64,000 nucleotides of DNA from Bacteroidota bacterium (lineage in GTDB: Bacteria > Bacteroidota > Bacteroidia > Chitinophagales > Chitinophagaceae), in NCBI GenBank assembly GCA_016715505.1, contig JADJZY010000013.1, forward strand, positions 49,842 through 113,841, in the 5' to 3' direction. Positions 1-10,863 of this stretch are shown piece by piece (within the stretch, counting starts at the first letter, position 1; each line of letters begins with the position of its first letter). The position numbers and the translations under genes were made by a program. A model generated the notes under the pieces. That model made no database searches, was not told the DNA's origin, and saw only the letters and a program-made list of their open reading frames with translations.

Positions 1-1
1 G

Positions 2-2120
2 AATTTGCCCGCAGCTATCAATACCAATGACAGCGTTTGGATTGACATTTATTATCATGGTATTCCGATCGCAGATGCAACCTGGGGTGGTTTTACTTTT
101 AGTGGTTTATATGGATTTCAAATGGGTGTAGGGTTCAACGCGCAGCCGCATTCATTTGGCCGAACATGGCATCCTTGTTTTGATAATTTTGTGGAACGAT
201 GCCCCTATGAATTTTTTGTTACCACCACCGGCGATAAAATGGCCGTTTGTAATGGTTTGTTGATAGACTCTACCCTCCTGGGCAATGGAAATAAAATCTG
301 GCATTGGAAATTGGATGAAAACATCCCGAGCTATTTATCCTCTGTAGCTGTTTGTGATTACACCCTGGTTAAAAAAATTCTTTCAGGGATGAATGGAAAT
401 ACGGATGCCTATATTGCTTGCCGGCCAGTGGATACCAATAAAGTAAATGGCTCCTTTGCACATTTACAGGAATCATTCAGTATGCTGGAAGAAAGTTTTG
501 GCCCCTATTTATGGTCGCGGGTAGGATATAGTTTGGTCCCCTTTAATGCAGGTGCCATGGAACACGCAACCAATATCCATATCGGTACGCCTTTCATTGA
601 TGGCACTTTAAATTATGAAACCTTAATTGCGCATGAACTCGCCCATCATTGGTGGGGCGATTTAGTAACTTGTAGCACGGCAGGTGACATGTGGCTGAAT
701 GAAGGATTTGCATCCTATTGCGAAATGCTGCACGAAGAATATACCTATGGACAAGCGGCCTATATCAAATCAGTGAAAGATAATCATTTCCGGGTTTTGT
801 CAACAGCCCATATCAATGATGATGGATATAAAGCTATTTCGCCGATGGATAGTTTACATACCTATGGCACAACCGTATATTTGAAAGGCGCTGATATGAT
901 TCACTCTATGCGCTCCTACCTGGGCGACTCGTTATTTTTTAAAGGATTGAGCGATTTTTTAGATCAATATAAATGGACGGCTATTAGTAGTCAACAACTC
1001 CGGGATTTCCTGAGCAATGCCGGCGGAAGCAATATGCAGGCCTTCTTTAGTAACTGGGTATTCGAACCCGGATTTACTCATTTCTCTATCGATTCCAATC
1101 AAAGCGTATTTAACGGAAATTCGTATGATGTATCAGTTTTTTTTCGGCAACGAAAACATCGGTCTATGAATTATTACACCAAAGTACCCATAGAAATTGG
1201 TTTCTACGATGCTCAAATGAACTTACACATTTATCGGGCAGAAATGAATGGACAATGTCTGGAGTTCAGGGTTCAATTGCCGTTTGAACCAACACTCATT
1301 GTTATTGACCTCAATTTAAAATCAGCGATGCTGTTACCGAGGAAAATAAAATGATCAAAACAACCGGTTCCACTTTATTTACACAAGCCAAATGTCGGAT
1401 TTACACAAAAAGTATCGTGAATAATTCAGATTCAACTTTTCTGCAAGCAGAACATCATTGGGTGGCACCCGATCGTTTTAAACAAAATACTTCCGCCAAT
1501 GGTTATGTGTTGAATGATAGCAGGTACTGGAGAATTGGATTAATCAATGCTTCCAATATTTCCGGCATTGTGCAATTCACGTATGATGCCGGCCCAAATA
1601 ATTCCTATCTGGATAGTACCTGGATTAAAAACGCCGAAGACAGTATTCGAATGTTTTATCGGAAAGATGCCAGTGAAGAATGGGTTTTGGCGGATGATAG
1701 TGTAAAAATTGGTGCACTCAATGATCAGCTGGGTAATGTTTATATCAAACAAATCAAAGCCGGCGAATATTGTTTTGGTATTAAACGAAGCAATTATGTG
1801 GATACCCTCTAAGCGATGCCCCTCAGGGCCCTTGTGCTGTGGTTACCAGCAACCCTTCATCAGATATTGAAATCGCCTCTTTTCAGATTTACCCTAACCC
1901 GGCATCCGGTATCATTTATATCCAACATCAAGGTACTGAAAACTTACAACGCATTCGTTGGGTGGATTTACAAGGTAGGGTGCTCATGGAATCACCGCTT
2001 GAATTATATGGTGACACCTATCAGGTGAAAATTCCCACACAAATTCAAGGAACAGTGTTCATACAAGGATGGAGTCAAGCAGGAACACGACTATTTACCG
2101 AAAAAATTTCAGTAAAATAA
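2..2120 (+). CDS. Secreted M1-family zinc aminopeptidase with T9SS sorting domain (5' partial, two frameshifts)
   Basis: Zinc aminopeptidase of family M1 that would trim N-terminal residues from peptides outside the cell. The gene enters the window already open, so its signal peptide is not seen. The zinc site is complete: HELAHH at 632-649 with the third ligand in WLNEGFASY (Glu codon 701-703), exactly 18 residues after the second His. The substrate-binding motif appears as GAMEH instead of the usual GAMEN. The reading frame changes near 1320-1330 (one A missing from an A run; the repaired protein continues ISDAVTEENKM) and near 1806 (one C missing from a C run). The last part, 1839-2120, is a typical T9SS type A sorting domain (IYPNPASGIIYIQ, then a short beta-rich tail ending KISVK). 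The family is certain; substrate preference is unknown. The frameshifts look like homopolymer errors. Confidence 0.88.
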
Positions 2121-2174
2121 AAGTGGGTATCAATAGCTCTGCAAAAAATAAACTTCAAATCTGAAAACTGTTTT

Positions 2175-2182
2175 TATCTTTG
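2175..2182 (+). promoter_or_regulatory. Putative Bacteroidota promoter -7 box before the B12 riboswitch
   Basis: TATCTTTG matches the TAnnTTTG -7 consensus and lies directly upstream of the cobalamin riboswitch. No convincing -33 TTTG is seen at the right distance, so only the -7 element is claimed. Confidence 0.55.
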
Positions 2183-2185
2183 CCA

Positions 2186-2353
2186 CGTTACGGGTGTCGG
2201 ATATCTGTTTCAGATTGATGATGAAAAGGGAATACTGTGAAATTCAGTAACACTACCCGGTGCTGTAAGTTTCTATCGAAAATTCATTTTAAGCCACTGA
2301 TCTTCGGGAAGGCGAATGAGTAGGGAAACGAGTCAGAAGACCTGCCAGTAACA
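2186..2353 (+). ncRNA. Cobalamin (B12) riboswitch
   Basis: The core elements of the adenosylcobalamin aptamer are readable in order: GATGAAAAGGGAA near 2218, GTGAAATTC near 2237, a CCCGGTGCTGTAA block near 2257 corresponding to the CCCGCAACTGTAA box, GCCACTG near 2294, GGGAAGGC near 2306, and GAGTCAGAAGACCTGCC ending at 2346. GTTAC (2187-2191) can pair with GTAAC (2348-2352) as the closing stem P1. It sits in a 328-base leader before the DUF4465 gene and is expected to reduce expression of the downstream surface and uptake genes when B12 is plentiful. Confidence 0.93.
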
Positions 2354-2447
2354 AAAATCACGTTGGTTTCGGGAATAAAACCTGCGGTAAATAGGAATAC
2401 AAATTTCTTATTTATTAAACCCTTCCCATTTTATTTTTTAATTTCTG

Positions 2448-3422
2448 ATGAAGAAAATTTTTATGTTGATGTCATTGTGCACGTCTCTGATGACTTATGG
2501 CCAATCGAATTTTGAAGGACTAACTCTTCCACCTTCTAATTTCTGGAAAGGTGTTGCCGCCGTCCCGACCATTTCCGACTTTCAGTCAGACCCAGCCTAT
2601 TTTGTAAACGTCTATGACACCTCATTCGGAGGATTTTGGAGTGATTAAAAATACTCAACCTTGAACGATACCATCAATACCAGTTATGCCACCAATGAAT
2701 TAGGTTGCATTGCCGGAAAAGGATTTAATCAAAGTACTATTTATGGCGTTGCTTATGTTGGTTCAAATGAAAAGGCAAATAGAATCAGACTTGCTCCGGG
2801 ATCTATGCCGCTTGGTTTTTATATTACCAATACAACGATAGCCTATCGGTCTATGCAAAACGGAGATGCCTTCGCTAAAAAATTTGGTGGGGCCACCGGC
2901 AATGATCCGGACTTTTTTAAACTGCATTTAACCGGCTGGTATAATGGCGTTCCTAAACCAGATACCGTTGAAATTTATTTAGCCGATTTCAGAGATAGTA
3001 ACAATGCCAACGATTATATCCTCAAAGAATGGACCTGGGTAAATACCAGCCTTTTGGGAATGTGTGATAGTTTAACCTATACGATGTCATCTTCTGATAC
3101 AGCATTTGGGTTTATCAATACCCCAACCTATTTCTGTATAGATAATTTGAGCTTTTTCGGAAACGCAGTTGATCAAATGGAAGAGAACAATCAGCTATTG
3201 GCCTATCCCAGTCCTTGCAGCAATCAACTTCATTTAGCAAACAACGAGGAGCAGGATATGTCCATTCGAATTTATAATATTCATGGTCAGCAATTTGCCC
3301 CCTTCATTCTTGAAAAAAATCAAACATTCAGCCTAAATACTTCAAACTGGAGCCCGGGTGTTTACTTCATACAAAGTTCTACTTCAAAGCAACAATCTAC
3401 TTTCAAGTTGATTAAACAATAG
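2448..3422 (+). CDS. DUF4465-like secreted protein with T9SS sorting domain (in-frame TAA)
   Basis: First gene of the riboswitch-controlled operon. It has a Sec signal peptide (MKKIFMLMSLCTSLMTYGQ), a body resembling DUF4465 proteins that recur in Bacteroidota B12 loci, and a C-terminal T9SS domain (LLAYPSPCSNQLHLA...) ending at 3422. The frame is broken at 2646-2648 by TAA, followed without any frame change by KYSTLNDTINTSYATNELG. In relatives this position falls in a GWaYSN-like motif, so a Trp or similar residue is expected. Either the sequence has a local error or the gene carries a nonsense mutation. Its exact role in B12 capture is not established. The next gene starts 3 bases downstream, so they are co-transcribed. 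Confidence 0.75.
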
Positions 3423-3425
3423 AAA

Positions 3426-4418
3426 ATGCGAACGTTAAAAGTCCTGTTTTTTCTATGCCTTTTTGCCCCGGACATGATGGCTCAATTTCATCCGCAGGCT
3501 GGCCTCATGGGTTCTCTTGCCATTCACAAGGACAGTTCCATTATTCTTGCATGGGCCGATGATTGTCAAATTCTAAGAGGCTGGATGGACATTGCCGATA
3601 CCAGTTTAGGGAAAACTTTACAAGGTTCAAGCACTGATGCACATGGAAAAGCAGATGGTTTTGTTGTGAGTTTAGGCGATGGCGGAGAAGCCATTTATTC
3701 ATTGGCGAATCCGATTATGAATGGTCCGGGGCCCGACTTTGCCATCTTCGAAAATGGCTTCATTGACCCGATGGATTCGAATTGGTCTTATATGGAATTG
3801 GCTGAAGTATTTGTCAGTAATGATGGTTTGAATTATGTCAAGTTTCCATCTCAATGTCTTCAGGATACCAATGTACAAATCAATGGTGTTGGTCAGTACA
3901 GCGATTGTCGAAAAGTACATAACCTGGCCGGAAAATATGTTTTAAATTATGGTACCCCATTTGATTTGGAAGAATTTATTCATCTCAGTCAAATTGATCT
4001 CTTGAATATCCGTTATATTAAAATACGTGATGTGATTGGTAGTTTGAATCATGATGATTGCAGCAGAGACAAAGATGGTCGTAAAATCAACGACCCCTAT
4101 CCGACACCCTACCCTAGTGGAGGATTTGATTTGGATGCACTTGGTTTGATTCATTTAAAATATCCACTTTCGGTTGGAGAACAAGTTTTCAATCAGGAAA
4201 ACTCCATCTATCCGAATCCCGGATCAGATTATTTTTCTTTAAAGTCGAAGCAGCCATGTATTCGATTATCCATTTTTAATCTACAGGGAAATTGTATAGC
4301 AGCCATCCATCAACCTCAATTCCCACTAGATTGCGGGCATTTACAGCCGGGTGTATATGGCATAATGATTCAGTTTGCAGATTCAAGTTCGCATTACTTC
4401 ACATGGGTCAAACAGTAA
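3426..4418 (+). CDS. T9SS-exported surface protein of the B12 locus
   Basis: 330 residues with signal peptide MRTLKVLFFLCLFAPDMMAQ, an all-beta body and a C-terminal sorting domain (YPNPGSDYFSLKSKQPC..., ending FTWVKQ). The motif GPGPDFAIFENGF around residues 100-112 is one I associate with cell-surface proteins encoded beside BtuB-like receptors in Bacteroidota. It lies 3 bases after the DUF4465 gene and overlaps the next gene by 16 bases, so it belongs to the riboswitch operon. Its function is inferred from context only: probably surface binding of corrinoids or of a carrier. Confidence 0.68.
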   Translation: MRTLKVLFFLCLFAPDMMAQFHPQAGLMGSLAIHKDSSIILAWADDCQILRGWMDIADTSLGKTLQGSSTDAHGKADGFVVSLGDGGEAIYSLANPIMNGPGPDFAIFENGFIDPMDSNWSYMELAEVFVSNDGLNYVKFPSQCLQDTNVQINGVGQYSDCRKVHNLAGKYVLNYGTPFDLEEFIHLSQIDLLNIRYIKIRDVIGSLNHDDCSRDKDGRKINDPYPTPYPSGGFDLDALGLIHLKYPLSVGEQVFNQENSIYPNPGSDYFSLKSKQPCIRLSIFNLQGNCIAAIHQPQFPLDCGHLQPGVYGIMIQFADSSSHYFTWVKQ

Positions 4419-5473
4419 AATATCTTCTCGGGGGACTCCTGATCTTGATGCTTTCTTGTGTGAAGGATATTCCGAATCCGCCGAAAGGAGAAGTTCCACA
4501 AAAAAATGCAAAAGGCCTTTATATTCTGAATGAAGGAGCCTTTGGAAATAACAATGCAGAATTGAGTTTTTATGATTTTCAAAATGCAAAAACGTATCAA
4601 GACCTCTACAAAACGAACAATGGTAAAAGTCTTGGGGATGTTGCCCAAGGAGTTTTATGGCATGCTGATGAAATGTGGATTAGCATCAATAATTCAGGTC
4701 GAGTGGTAATTTTAGATACCGGGACATTGATTGAAAAAAAACAAATCAACCTCTCCTATCCCCGGCAAATGCTGGAAGTTCATCCCAGCAAAATTTATAT
4801 CGGGCGTTTATATAGTCAACAGATTCAAGTCATTGATCCGATCAAGTATGAACATAAATCAAGTATCTCTTTACCTTTCAAGAACCCTGAACAAATGATT
4901 CAGCATCAGGGACAAATTTGGGTGAGTATGTGGGATACCGCCTGCTCTGTTTTAGCGGTAATTGATACTGCCAATAATCAGGTTATTCGGCAAGTACCCA
5001 TTCCGGGTCGGGCTCCACATAGTATGGTGATGGATCAGGAAGGACATCTATGGGTACTTTCGGGAAATAAGTACAAAAATAAAATTTCACATCTGCAATG
5101 TATTGACCCCAATACGGATCAGATTTTAACTTCCTTTGAATTCCTGGCTGAACAAGATCCATTTCGCCTGCAAATCAATCAGCAAGGAGATACACTTTAT
5201 TTTATTCAGGTAAATTATACAGGAGCCCAAAACCACAATGGACTTTACCGCATGGGAATTAAAGAAAGTACATTGCCAAAAAACGCCTGGATACGAGCTC
5301 AAAATGCTTCTTACTATTGGGCCTATACCATTTCCCCCGACAATAATCATATTTACATTTCTGACCCTCGTGGTTTTAATCAAAGAAGTTTGATACTGCA
5401 TTACGATCAAAACGGAATATTTCAATCCTCATTCGAAGCAGGCATCGGTGCAAATTCATTTTATTTTCGATGA
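4403..5473 (+). CDS. Surface beta-propeller lipoprotein, BtuG/YncE/DUF5074-like
   Basis: I chose the ATG at 4403 because it gives a lipoprotein signal peptide (MGQTVKYLLGGLLILMLSC, lipobox Cys at residue 19); a longer reading from 4292 would lie inside the previous gene. The mature part has repeated beta-propeller strands (QGVLWHADEMWISINNSGRV, LEVHPSKIYIGRL, MVMDQEGHLWVLSG, YWAYTISPDNNHIYISDP). In gut Bacteroides the propeller lipoprotein BtuG caps BtuB and binds cobalamin with high affinity; position and fold make this a reasonable functional counterpart, although orthology was not tested. It overlaps the upstream gene by 16 bases and the receptor gene by 4 bases (ATGA). Confidence 0.7.
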   Translation: MGQTVKYLLGGLLILMLSCVKDIPNPPKGEVPQKNAKGLYILNEGAFGNNNAELSFYDFQNAKTYQDLYKTNNGKSLGDVAQGVLWHADEMWISINNSGRVVILDTGTLIEKKQINLSYPRQMLEVHPSKIYIGRLYSQQIQVIDPIKYEHKSSISLPFKNPEQMIQHQGQIWVSMWDTACSVLAVIDTANNQVIRQVPIPGRAPHSMVMDQEGHLWVLSGNKYKNKISHLQCIDPNTDQILTSFEFLAEQDPFRLQINQQGDTLYFIQVNYTGAQNHNGLYRMGIKESTLPKNAWIRAQNASYYWAYTISPDNNHIYISDPRGFNQRSLILHYDQNGIFQSSFEAGIGANSFYFR

Positions 5474-7363
5474 GCAAAGTTGCCTTCTATATCATGGCTG
5501 TTGCCCTCTTTTTGCTACAACAAAAAATTGAAGCACAACCCATCATACATGGAGATACCTTAAGTGCCGCACATGTCTCAGAAAAAAGAATATTAAAAGA
5601 AAAATATTATTTTGTAACGGACACTTTGTTGTTAGAGCATCACCGGCAACAAAATTTGCAATCCTTGCTGCAGCAAAATAGTCAGGCTTTTATTAAAAAT
5701 TATGGCCCGGGTGGATTGAGCACCATCAGTTTACGAGGAGGCAGTGCCGCTCAAACACAGATCAAATGGCAGGACATTTCACTAAACAGTGCGCTAACCG
5801 GATTGGCGGATCTTAGTTCAATTCCGGTAAATTTGTTCAATCAAATTCGCATACAGTATAACGATATTGCAGAAGCTGGAATTGGCGGGGCTGTTATTCT
5901 TTCCAATACAAACCAATACGTGCCCAAGCAAATAGCTGCAAGTATGGGATGGGAATCGCTCAATAATCAGTATTACAATCTGGATCTGCGTTTGGGGAAT
6001 AAAAAAATCCATCATCAAACCCGTTTGTTTCGAATTCAGCAACAAAATCAATTTAGGTTTTATCATCCCGAAAAAGACAGTCTTTTGCCACTTGAACATG
6101 CCCGAAATGTGATCAATGGTCTGATGCATGATAGCTACTTTAATATCAATGATTTTCATCAAATAGGTATTCATATCTGGTTACAAGAGCAGCGTCGGCA
6201 AATACCGGCGGCCTACTTCGAACATTTTAGCAGTAAAAAAGAGGACGTACAGACACAGCGCTTTGTGTTGCGATATCAATGGCGATTCAGACGATTTCAA
6301 CAAAAAATATCATTGGGCTATTTTCGCGAAGCATATCAATATCAGGATTCACTCATACAGTTTATGAATCAAAGTGGTGCCCATCAGATTCCTTTGAATA
6401 TAAAAATCAAACATTGGGGCAAAAAGAATTTCCATTATACCCTCTCTTCTGAACATCTGATGAGTTTTTTGATCGATCGAAAGGAAGCCACCTTGCGTCG
6501 ACATCATATTTCATTGGGATTAAACCATACCCGTCTTTTACCAAATTTAGAGGCAGAAGCAATGATTCGAAAAGAGTGGACAAACCTGTTTGAATTACCC
6601 TGGATGTATCAGGCCAAACTGACTTACAAACTCCCTTTACAATCACAAATGTTTATCAGTTACGGTCAAAATAGTCGAACACCCACTTTAAATGAATTGT
6701 ATTTTATACCTGGCGGAAATCCGGAATTACAACCTGAGATAAGCAAGGCCCTGGAGTTAGGTATAAGAACTGAACAAGTTCAAAAAAAATATCAACTTAC
6801 GTTTTCATCTATCCTCTACCATAAAAAAGTGAGCGACTGGATAGTTTGGTACGGAGGGGCCATATTAACGCCCCATAATATTCAGGAAGTTTGGGCAAGA
6901 GGTAGTGAAACAGAACTTCAATTAAATATCCCAATCAAGTCTGAAGATATTTCAAAAAAACTATTTTTGGGTCACCCAAATATTTCATAGCTATCAACTT
7001 TCAACAAGCACGAAAGGGGCCTTTGTAAATGATCCATCTGTTGGCAAACAAATTCCTTATGTGCCGAGATACCAAACCCGCGGATCATTTGGCTTAAATC
7101 ATACCCGCTGGTCGGTATTATATACATTAAGTTATACCGGCTATCGTTTTGTAACCACCGATGAAAGTCAATACTTAATGCCCTATTCCATTTCATCCAT
7201 ATCTGCCCTCTATCGCCTCAACGTATCAAGATGGCGTATTCATCTGAACGCCCGGGTTAATAATTTATTCAACCGTCAATATGAAGGTGTTGTGGGTCGG
7301 GTGATGCCGGGCCGTTACTTTGAAACAGGTTTACAGTTCAGTCGGAATATAGACAAGAAATAG
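5470..7363 (+). CDS. btuB: BtuB-like TonB-dependent outer-membrane receptor (one frameshift)
   Basis: Outer-membrane receptor expected to import cobalamin. It has signal peptide MSKVAFYIMAVALFLLQQKIEAQ, a plug domain (SLRGGSAAQTQIKWQDISLN near residues 80-98, PVNLFNQIRIQYNDIAEAGIGG near 120-141), many amphipathic barrel strands, the TPTLNELYF...NPELQPE signature near residue 400, and a C-terminal strand region (VNNLFNRQYEGVVGRVMPGRYFETGL). The frame shifts near 6955-6961 in a run of seven A; removing one A joins the parts through NYFWVTQIFHSYQL. About 630 residues after repair. It is the last gene of the B12 operon. The name follows family plus riboswitch; the ligand is inferred. Confidence 0.78.
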
Positions 7364-7390
7364 GCCTTTAAAATTTATTTTCGACCTCCA

Positions 7391-9977
7391 CTACAAATTA
7401 TCCCTGAAATCTCTTCGTCGAAGTAATTTCAAATCCTGAAGAACGGATGACTTCACATTCAAAGCGAAATTGTAACTTTTACGGAATCCAAAAGGAATAA
7501 GATTCAGACGCATCTCCCAGCAATGCAAATCGCGATAAATATCGAATGAAGTAAAACTTATTTGTTTCAATGCAAAATCATAACCACTGCGTATGCCTAT
7601 TTTCCATTTGGGTGTGAGATTCACATCTCCGAAAAAATTCATGTCCTGTGTGTAAGTCACCGTATCTTTTTGACTATTCACCACAAAGCGTTTATTGACT
7701 GTGACATTATAATTCAGGTTCAAACTCCAGGGAATATTAAAATCTGCATAGGCGGCGAAATTTTGTCCGATTGCCCTGGATTGTTCTTCGTTCGGATTAA
7801 CAGCGTTGTTTCTTTTTTTCAATGGCAAACTCCCTCCGACAGCCAGGTTTGCTGTTTCGAAACGCAACAAACCGGATTTATTCTGAATCAGGTAATCGGG
7901 TGTACGTAAACCGGTGGCCTTGTTGATCATATACGGACTATAAGTCATCCCGCCGGAGAGATTAATGGTTTCGAATAAAGTCGTACGGTAGGTAAAATTT
8001 ACATTGCTCCATCGGAACGAATCCACCGCCAGATTGTAAAAAGAACTGATATTAAACCCATCAATCAAATTCAATTTTCGGGTCTGATTCACGGTATCTT
8101 TTTTACTGCGAATTTTCATCTGCAAAGTATTGCCCAAATTAAGTCCTACTCCACCAACCTTTCCATCGCGAGGAAATCCGAATAATGCACCATCGAAATA
8201 AGATAAGCGGGAATTGGTAAAATTGCGATCTGTAAATGAGTTGTAATAATAGTTAAAAAATGGGCTGCCAAAATCGGGTCGGTAATTCAAACTAATGGAA
8301 GGGGTGAGTACATGACGTATGCCTTTGATAGCTCCTGTTTTAAAAACCTTCGTTCCATACACGCGGGTAGACAATGAAGCACTTGCATCAAATTCGCGTG
8401 CTGTAAAAAATCCTACTTCCTTGGTGGTATCCAATTTATCTGTTTCGAAATTGTATTGTTTAAAGTTCTTTTGGGTGTACCAGAATTCACTATAGTTCAC
8501 ATTGAAGGACAGGTTCATATATTTTAATACATTGTATGAAGCCTGCACCGGTACCCGATGTTGAATGCCATTTTGGAAGTCGGAAAACTTCAGATTATTG
8601 ATATTAAATACCGAATCATAAAAATCGAGCCGATTCAGCACTGACACCTGATAATTCGCTGTAATTTTTTCATACCATCTGGGTTTGATGATATCCTTAC
8701 GCCATTGAAATGGAAAAATCTGATTCACCGAAAAATTTAATTCCGGCAATGTCAGTTGCACCAAACGAGTGCCAGTATTTTGATTATGACGTAAAGCTGC
8801 TGAAAAATTAAAAGGTTTGTTTTTCCAGGTTTTGGTATAAGAAATCGATGAAGAAAAATTATTGTTCAGATAAAGATTGGCATCATAAGAATTATTCACC
8901 TGATACTTACTACTTCCGATATTGACATTGGCAGAGAATGTGCTTCCGGGTATCACGTTAGAATTGATACTATGATTCCACACCAGCCAAAAATTCCGAT
9001 TGCTTTGGTTACCCGGCTCGTAAGATTCACCAATTTTGTTGTAGGCATAATTGAATGAAAAAGAACCATTGAATCGGTATCGATACATATAAGTACTCAC
9101 AAAACCGGCCCTCCATGTTCCTAATGCATAAATATCAGCAAGTGCCAGTAAATCGACATGCTCATTGATGGCAAAATAATATCCCCCTTCACGCAAACCA
9201 AAACCAAGGTTTTCGCTCATGTCGTAGGTAGGCAGTTTAAACCCGCTGCGTTGCCCTTGCTTTAAAGGAAACAAACCAAAAGGTAGATACAAAGGAGTTG
9301 GGATTTCTTCGATCACCAAATTGGCCGAACCGGATACCGCTACCTTATTGGGAATGATTTTAATTTTTTCGGGCAGCAATTCCAAAGTGAGGTACTTCGG
9401 CATTACAAGTGGTATAGATATTACGAAAGCCATTGATAGAATTATCATTATTCCTTTTTACCTGTTCACTTAAAATGAAACCCTCTCCATATTGCGAATA
9501 GGCATTTTCAACCAAGGCTCTTTTTGATTTAAAGTTATATTGTAAAGATGTGAAAGTACTCGATTCCTGGCCTTGCGTAATTAGAGGTTTGGCAGCAGAA
9601 TCGGGCTTACCGGCTTTCAGTTCTAACGCCGTCATGACACTGCTATCCTGATGATAATAAATATAATCGGCTTTTACTTTGATATCATCGTAGGCTATTT
9701 CGGCTTGTTCATATAAATGCAATTTTTTTTCAGCGGCATCATACACAATGGAATCCAGCGACTGATAACTCACAGAATAATCCAATTGCTCCTTACTCAG
9801 TGGTAAAGTGGTTGATTTGGCACTATCCTTTTCTGCTGGAAGGCTTACCAAGCTTGAATCTTTGGCCGTTTGTCCCCATGTTAAAGAATTCAAAAATAGC
9901 AGTGAGATAACTAAAAATGGAATTGCTTTTAGGGGGGATTTCCTGAAATAATAGCTATTTTTACGCGTTGGGTGCAT
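7391..9977 (-). CDS. lptD: LPS-assembly protein LptD (one frameshift)
   Basis: Outer-membrane LPS translocon of about 860 residues. The start at 9977 gives a signal peptide region (MHPTRKNSYYFRKSP..., cleavage after LTWGQ). Residues 40-200 are an OstA/LptA-like jelly roll (SLDSIVYDAAEKKLHLYEQA, KADYIYYH); the rest is a large barrel with many aromatic strands, typical of the long Bacteroidota LptD form. The frame changes near 9365-9375 at a run of six A (minus strand); one base fewer gives RKIKIIPNKVAVSGSANL with no break. LptD is expected to be essential, so the frameshift is more likely a sequencing error than a lesion. It is transcribed divergently from the amidase, 78 bases away, with no obvious -33/-7 pair seen between them. 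Confidence 0.85.
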
Positions 9978-10055
9978 GAACTCCCAACAAAAGTAAATAA
10001 ACAATCTCAAGCCTTCCGTTCAAAAGGGTTAAAAGAACTTTAATTACTTCACGAC

Positions 10056-10841
10056 ATGAATAAAAAAAACTGGATCATATATCTGCTACTGACCTGTCTG
10101 TTGACGGGGGCGATGTGGCAAACAGCTTCTGCAAAAAAAAGTATACGTAAAGTGATACTGGATGCGGGACATGGAGGAAAAGATGGCGGTTGCCATGGTG
10201 TTTATTCCAACGAAAAGGATATCACACTCATTATCGCTAAAAAGGTGGGACAACTCATTCAAGCGCAATTAAAGGATGTTAAAGTGGCCTACACCCGTGA
10301 ATATGATTGGTATCCGGGCTTGAAAGAACGCACAGATTTTGCCAATCGGGAAAAAGGCGATTTGTTCATTTCTATCCATGTGAATTCTACCCCGAAAAAA
10401 AATAGTCCGGTAAAAGGAACTCTAGTCCTTGTATGCGGTGCCTCAAGGGTTGAAGAGAAACAACAATCTGTGGGTGAATATGCCAACACTTTTCAGGAAG
10501 ATGAGTTGCTGAACCCAAATGATCCTGCTACTGCCATCATCATTGCTCAATATTCTCAGGCCTTTCTCACGCAAAGCATAGTACTTGGAACCAAAATCAA
10601 TGATGAATTTGCAGGACAAGGACGGGTGACGGAAGGACTCAGACAACAAAGTTTGCAGGTACTTGCCAGTTGTGCCATGCCGGGGGTATTGGTTGAAATT
10701 GGTTATCTGAATAATGTGGAAGAAGAACATTATTTAAACTCTGAAGAAGGACAAAATGAAGTGGCCCTTGCGATTTTTAAAGCCATCAAATATTACAAAG
10801 AAGAATCAGAAAAGACCCCTGTACAAATTGTCACGGATTAG
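10056..10841 (+). CDS. N-acetylmuramoyl-L-alanine amidase (Amidase_3)
   Basis: Zinc amidase cleaving the bond between MurNAc and L-Ala in peptidoglycan, acting in the periplasm. 261 residues with signal peptide (MNKKNWIIYLLLTCLLTGAMWQTASA). All zinc and catalytic positions of Amidase_3 are visible: His in DAGHGGKDGG, Glu in YSNEKDITL, His in DLFISIHVNS, and Glu in GVLVEIGYLNN. It is 22 bases upstream of the MCE protein gene, as often seen in Bacteroidota, and may share its transcript. Comparable to AmiC without an AMIN domain. Confidence 0.92.
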   Translation: MNKKNWIIYLLLTCLLTGAMWQTASAKKSIRKVILDAGHGGKDGGCHGVYSNEKDITLIIAKKVGQLIQAQLKDVKVAYTREYDWYPGLKERTDFANREKGDLFISIHVNSTPKKNSPVKGTLVLVCGASRVEEKQQSVGEYANTFQEDELLNPNDPATAIIIAQYSQAFLTQSIVLGTKINDEFAGQGRVTEGLRQQSLQVLASCAMPGVLVEIGYLNNVEEEHYLNSEEGQNEVALAIFKAIKYYKEESEKTPVQIVTD

Positions 10842-10863
10842 TAAAAAAGATAGATAGCCTCAC

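Noticed and set aside
2646..2648. TAA read as Trp (stop-codon recoding)
   Set aside because: Most genes here end in TAA and Trp is written TGG throughout; two isolated cases do not support recoding.
5126..5425. Long open frames on the strand opposite real genes (here and in many other places)
   Set aside because: They lie wholly inside well supported genes, lack family motifs and have the composition of antisense shadows.
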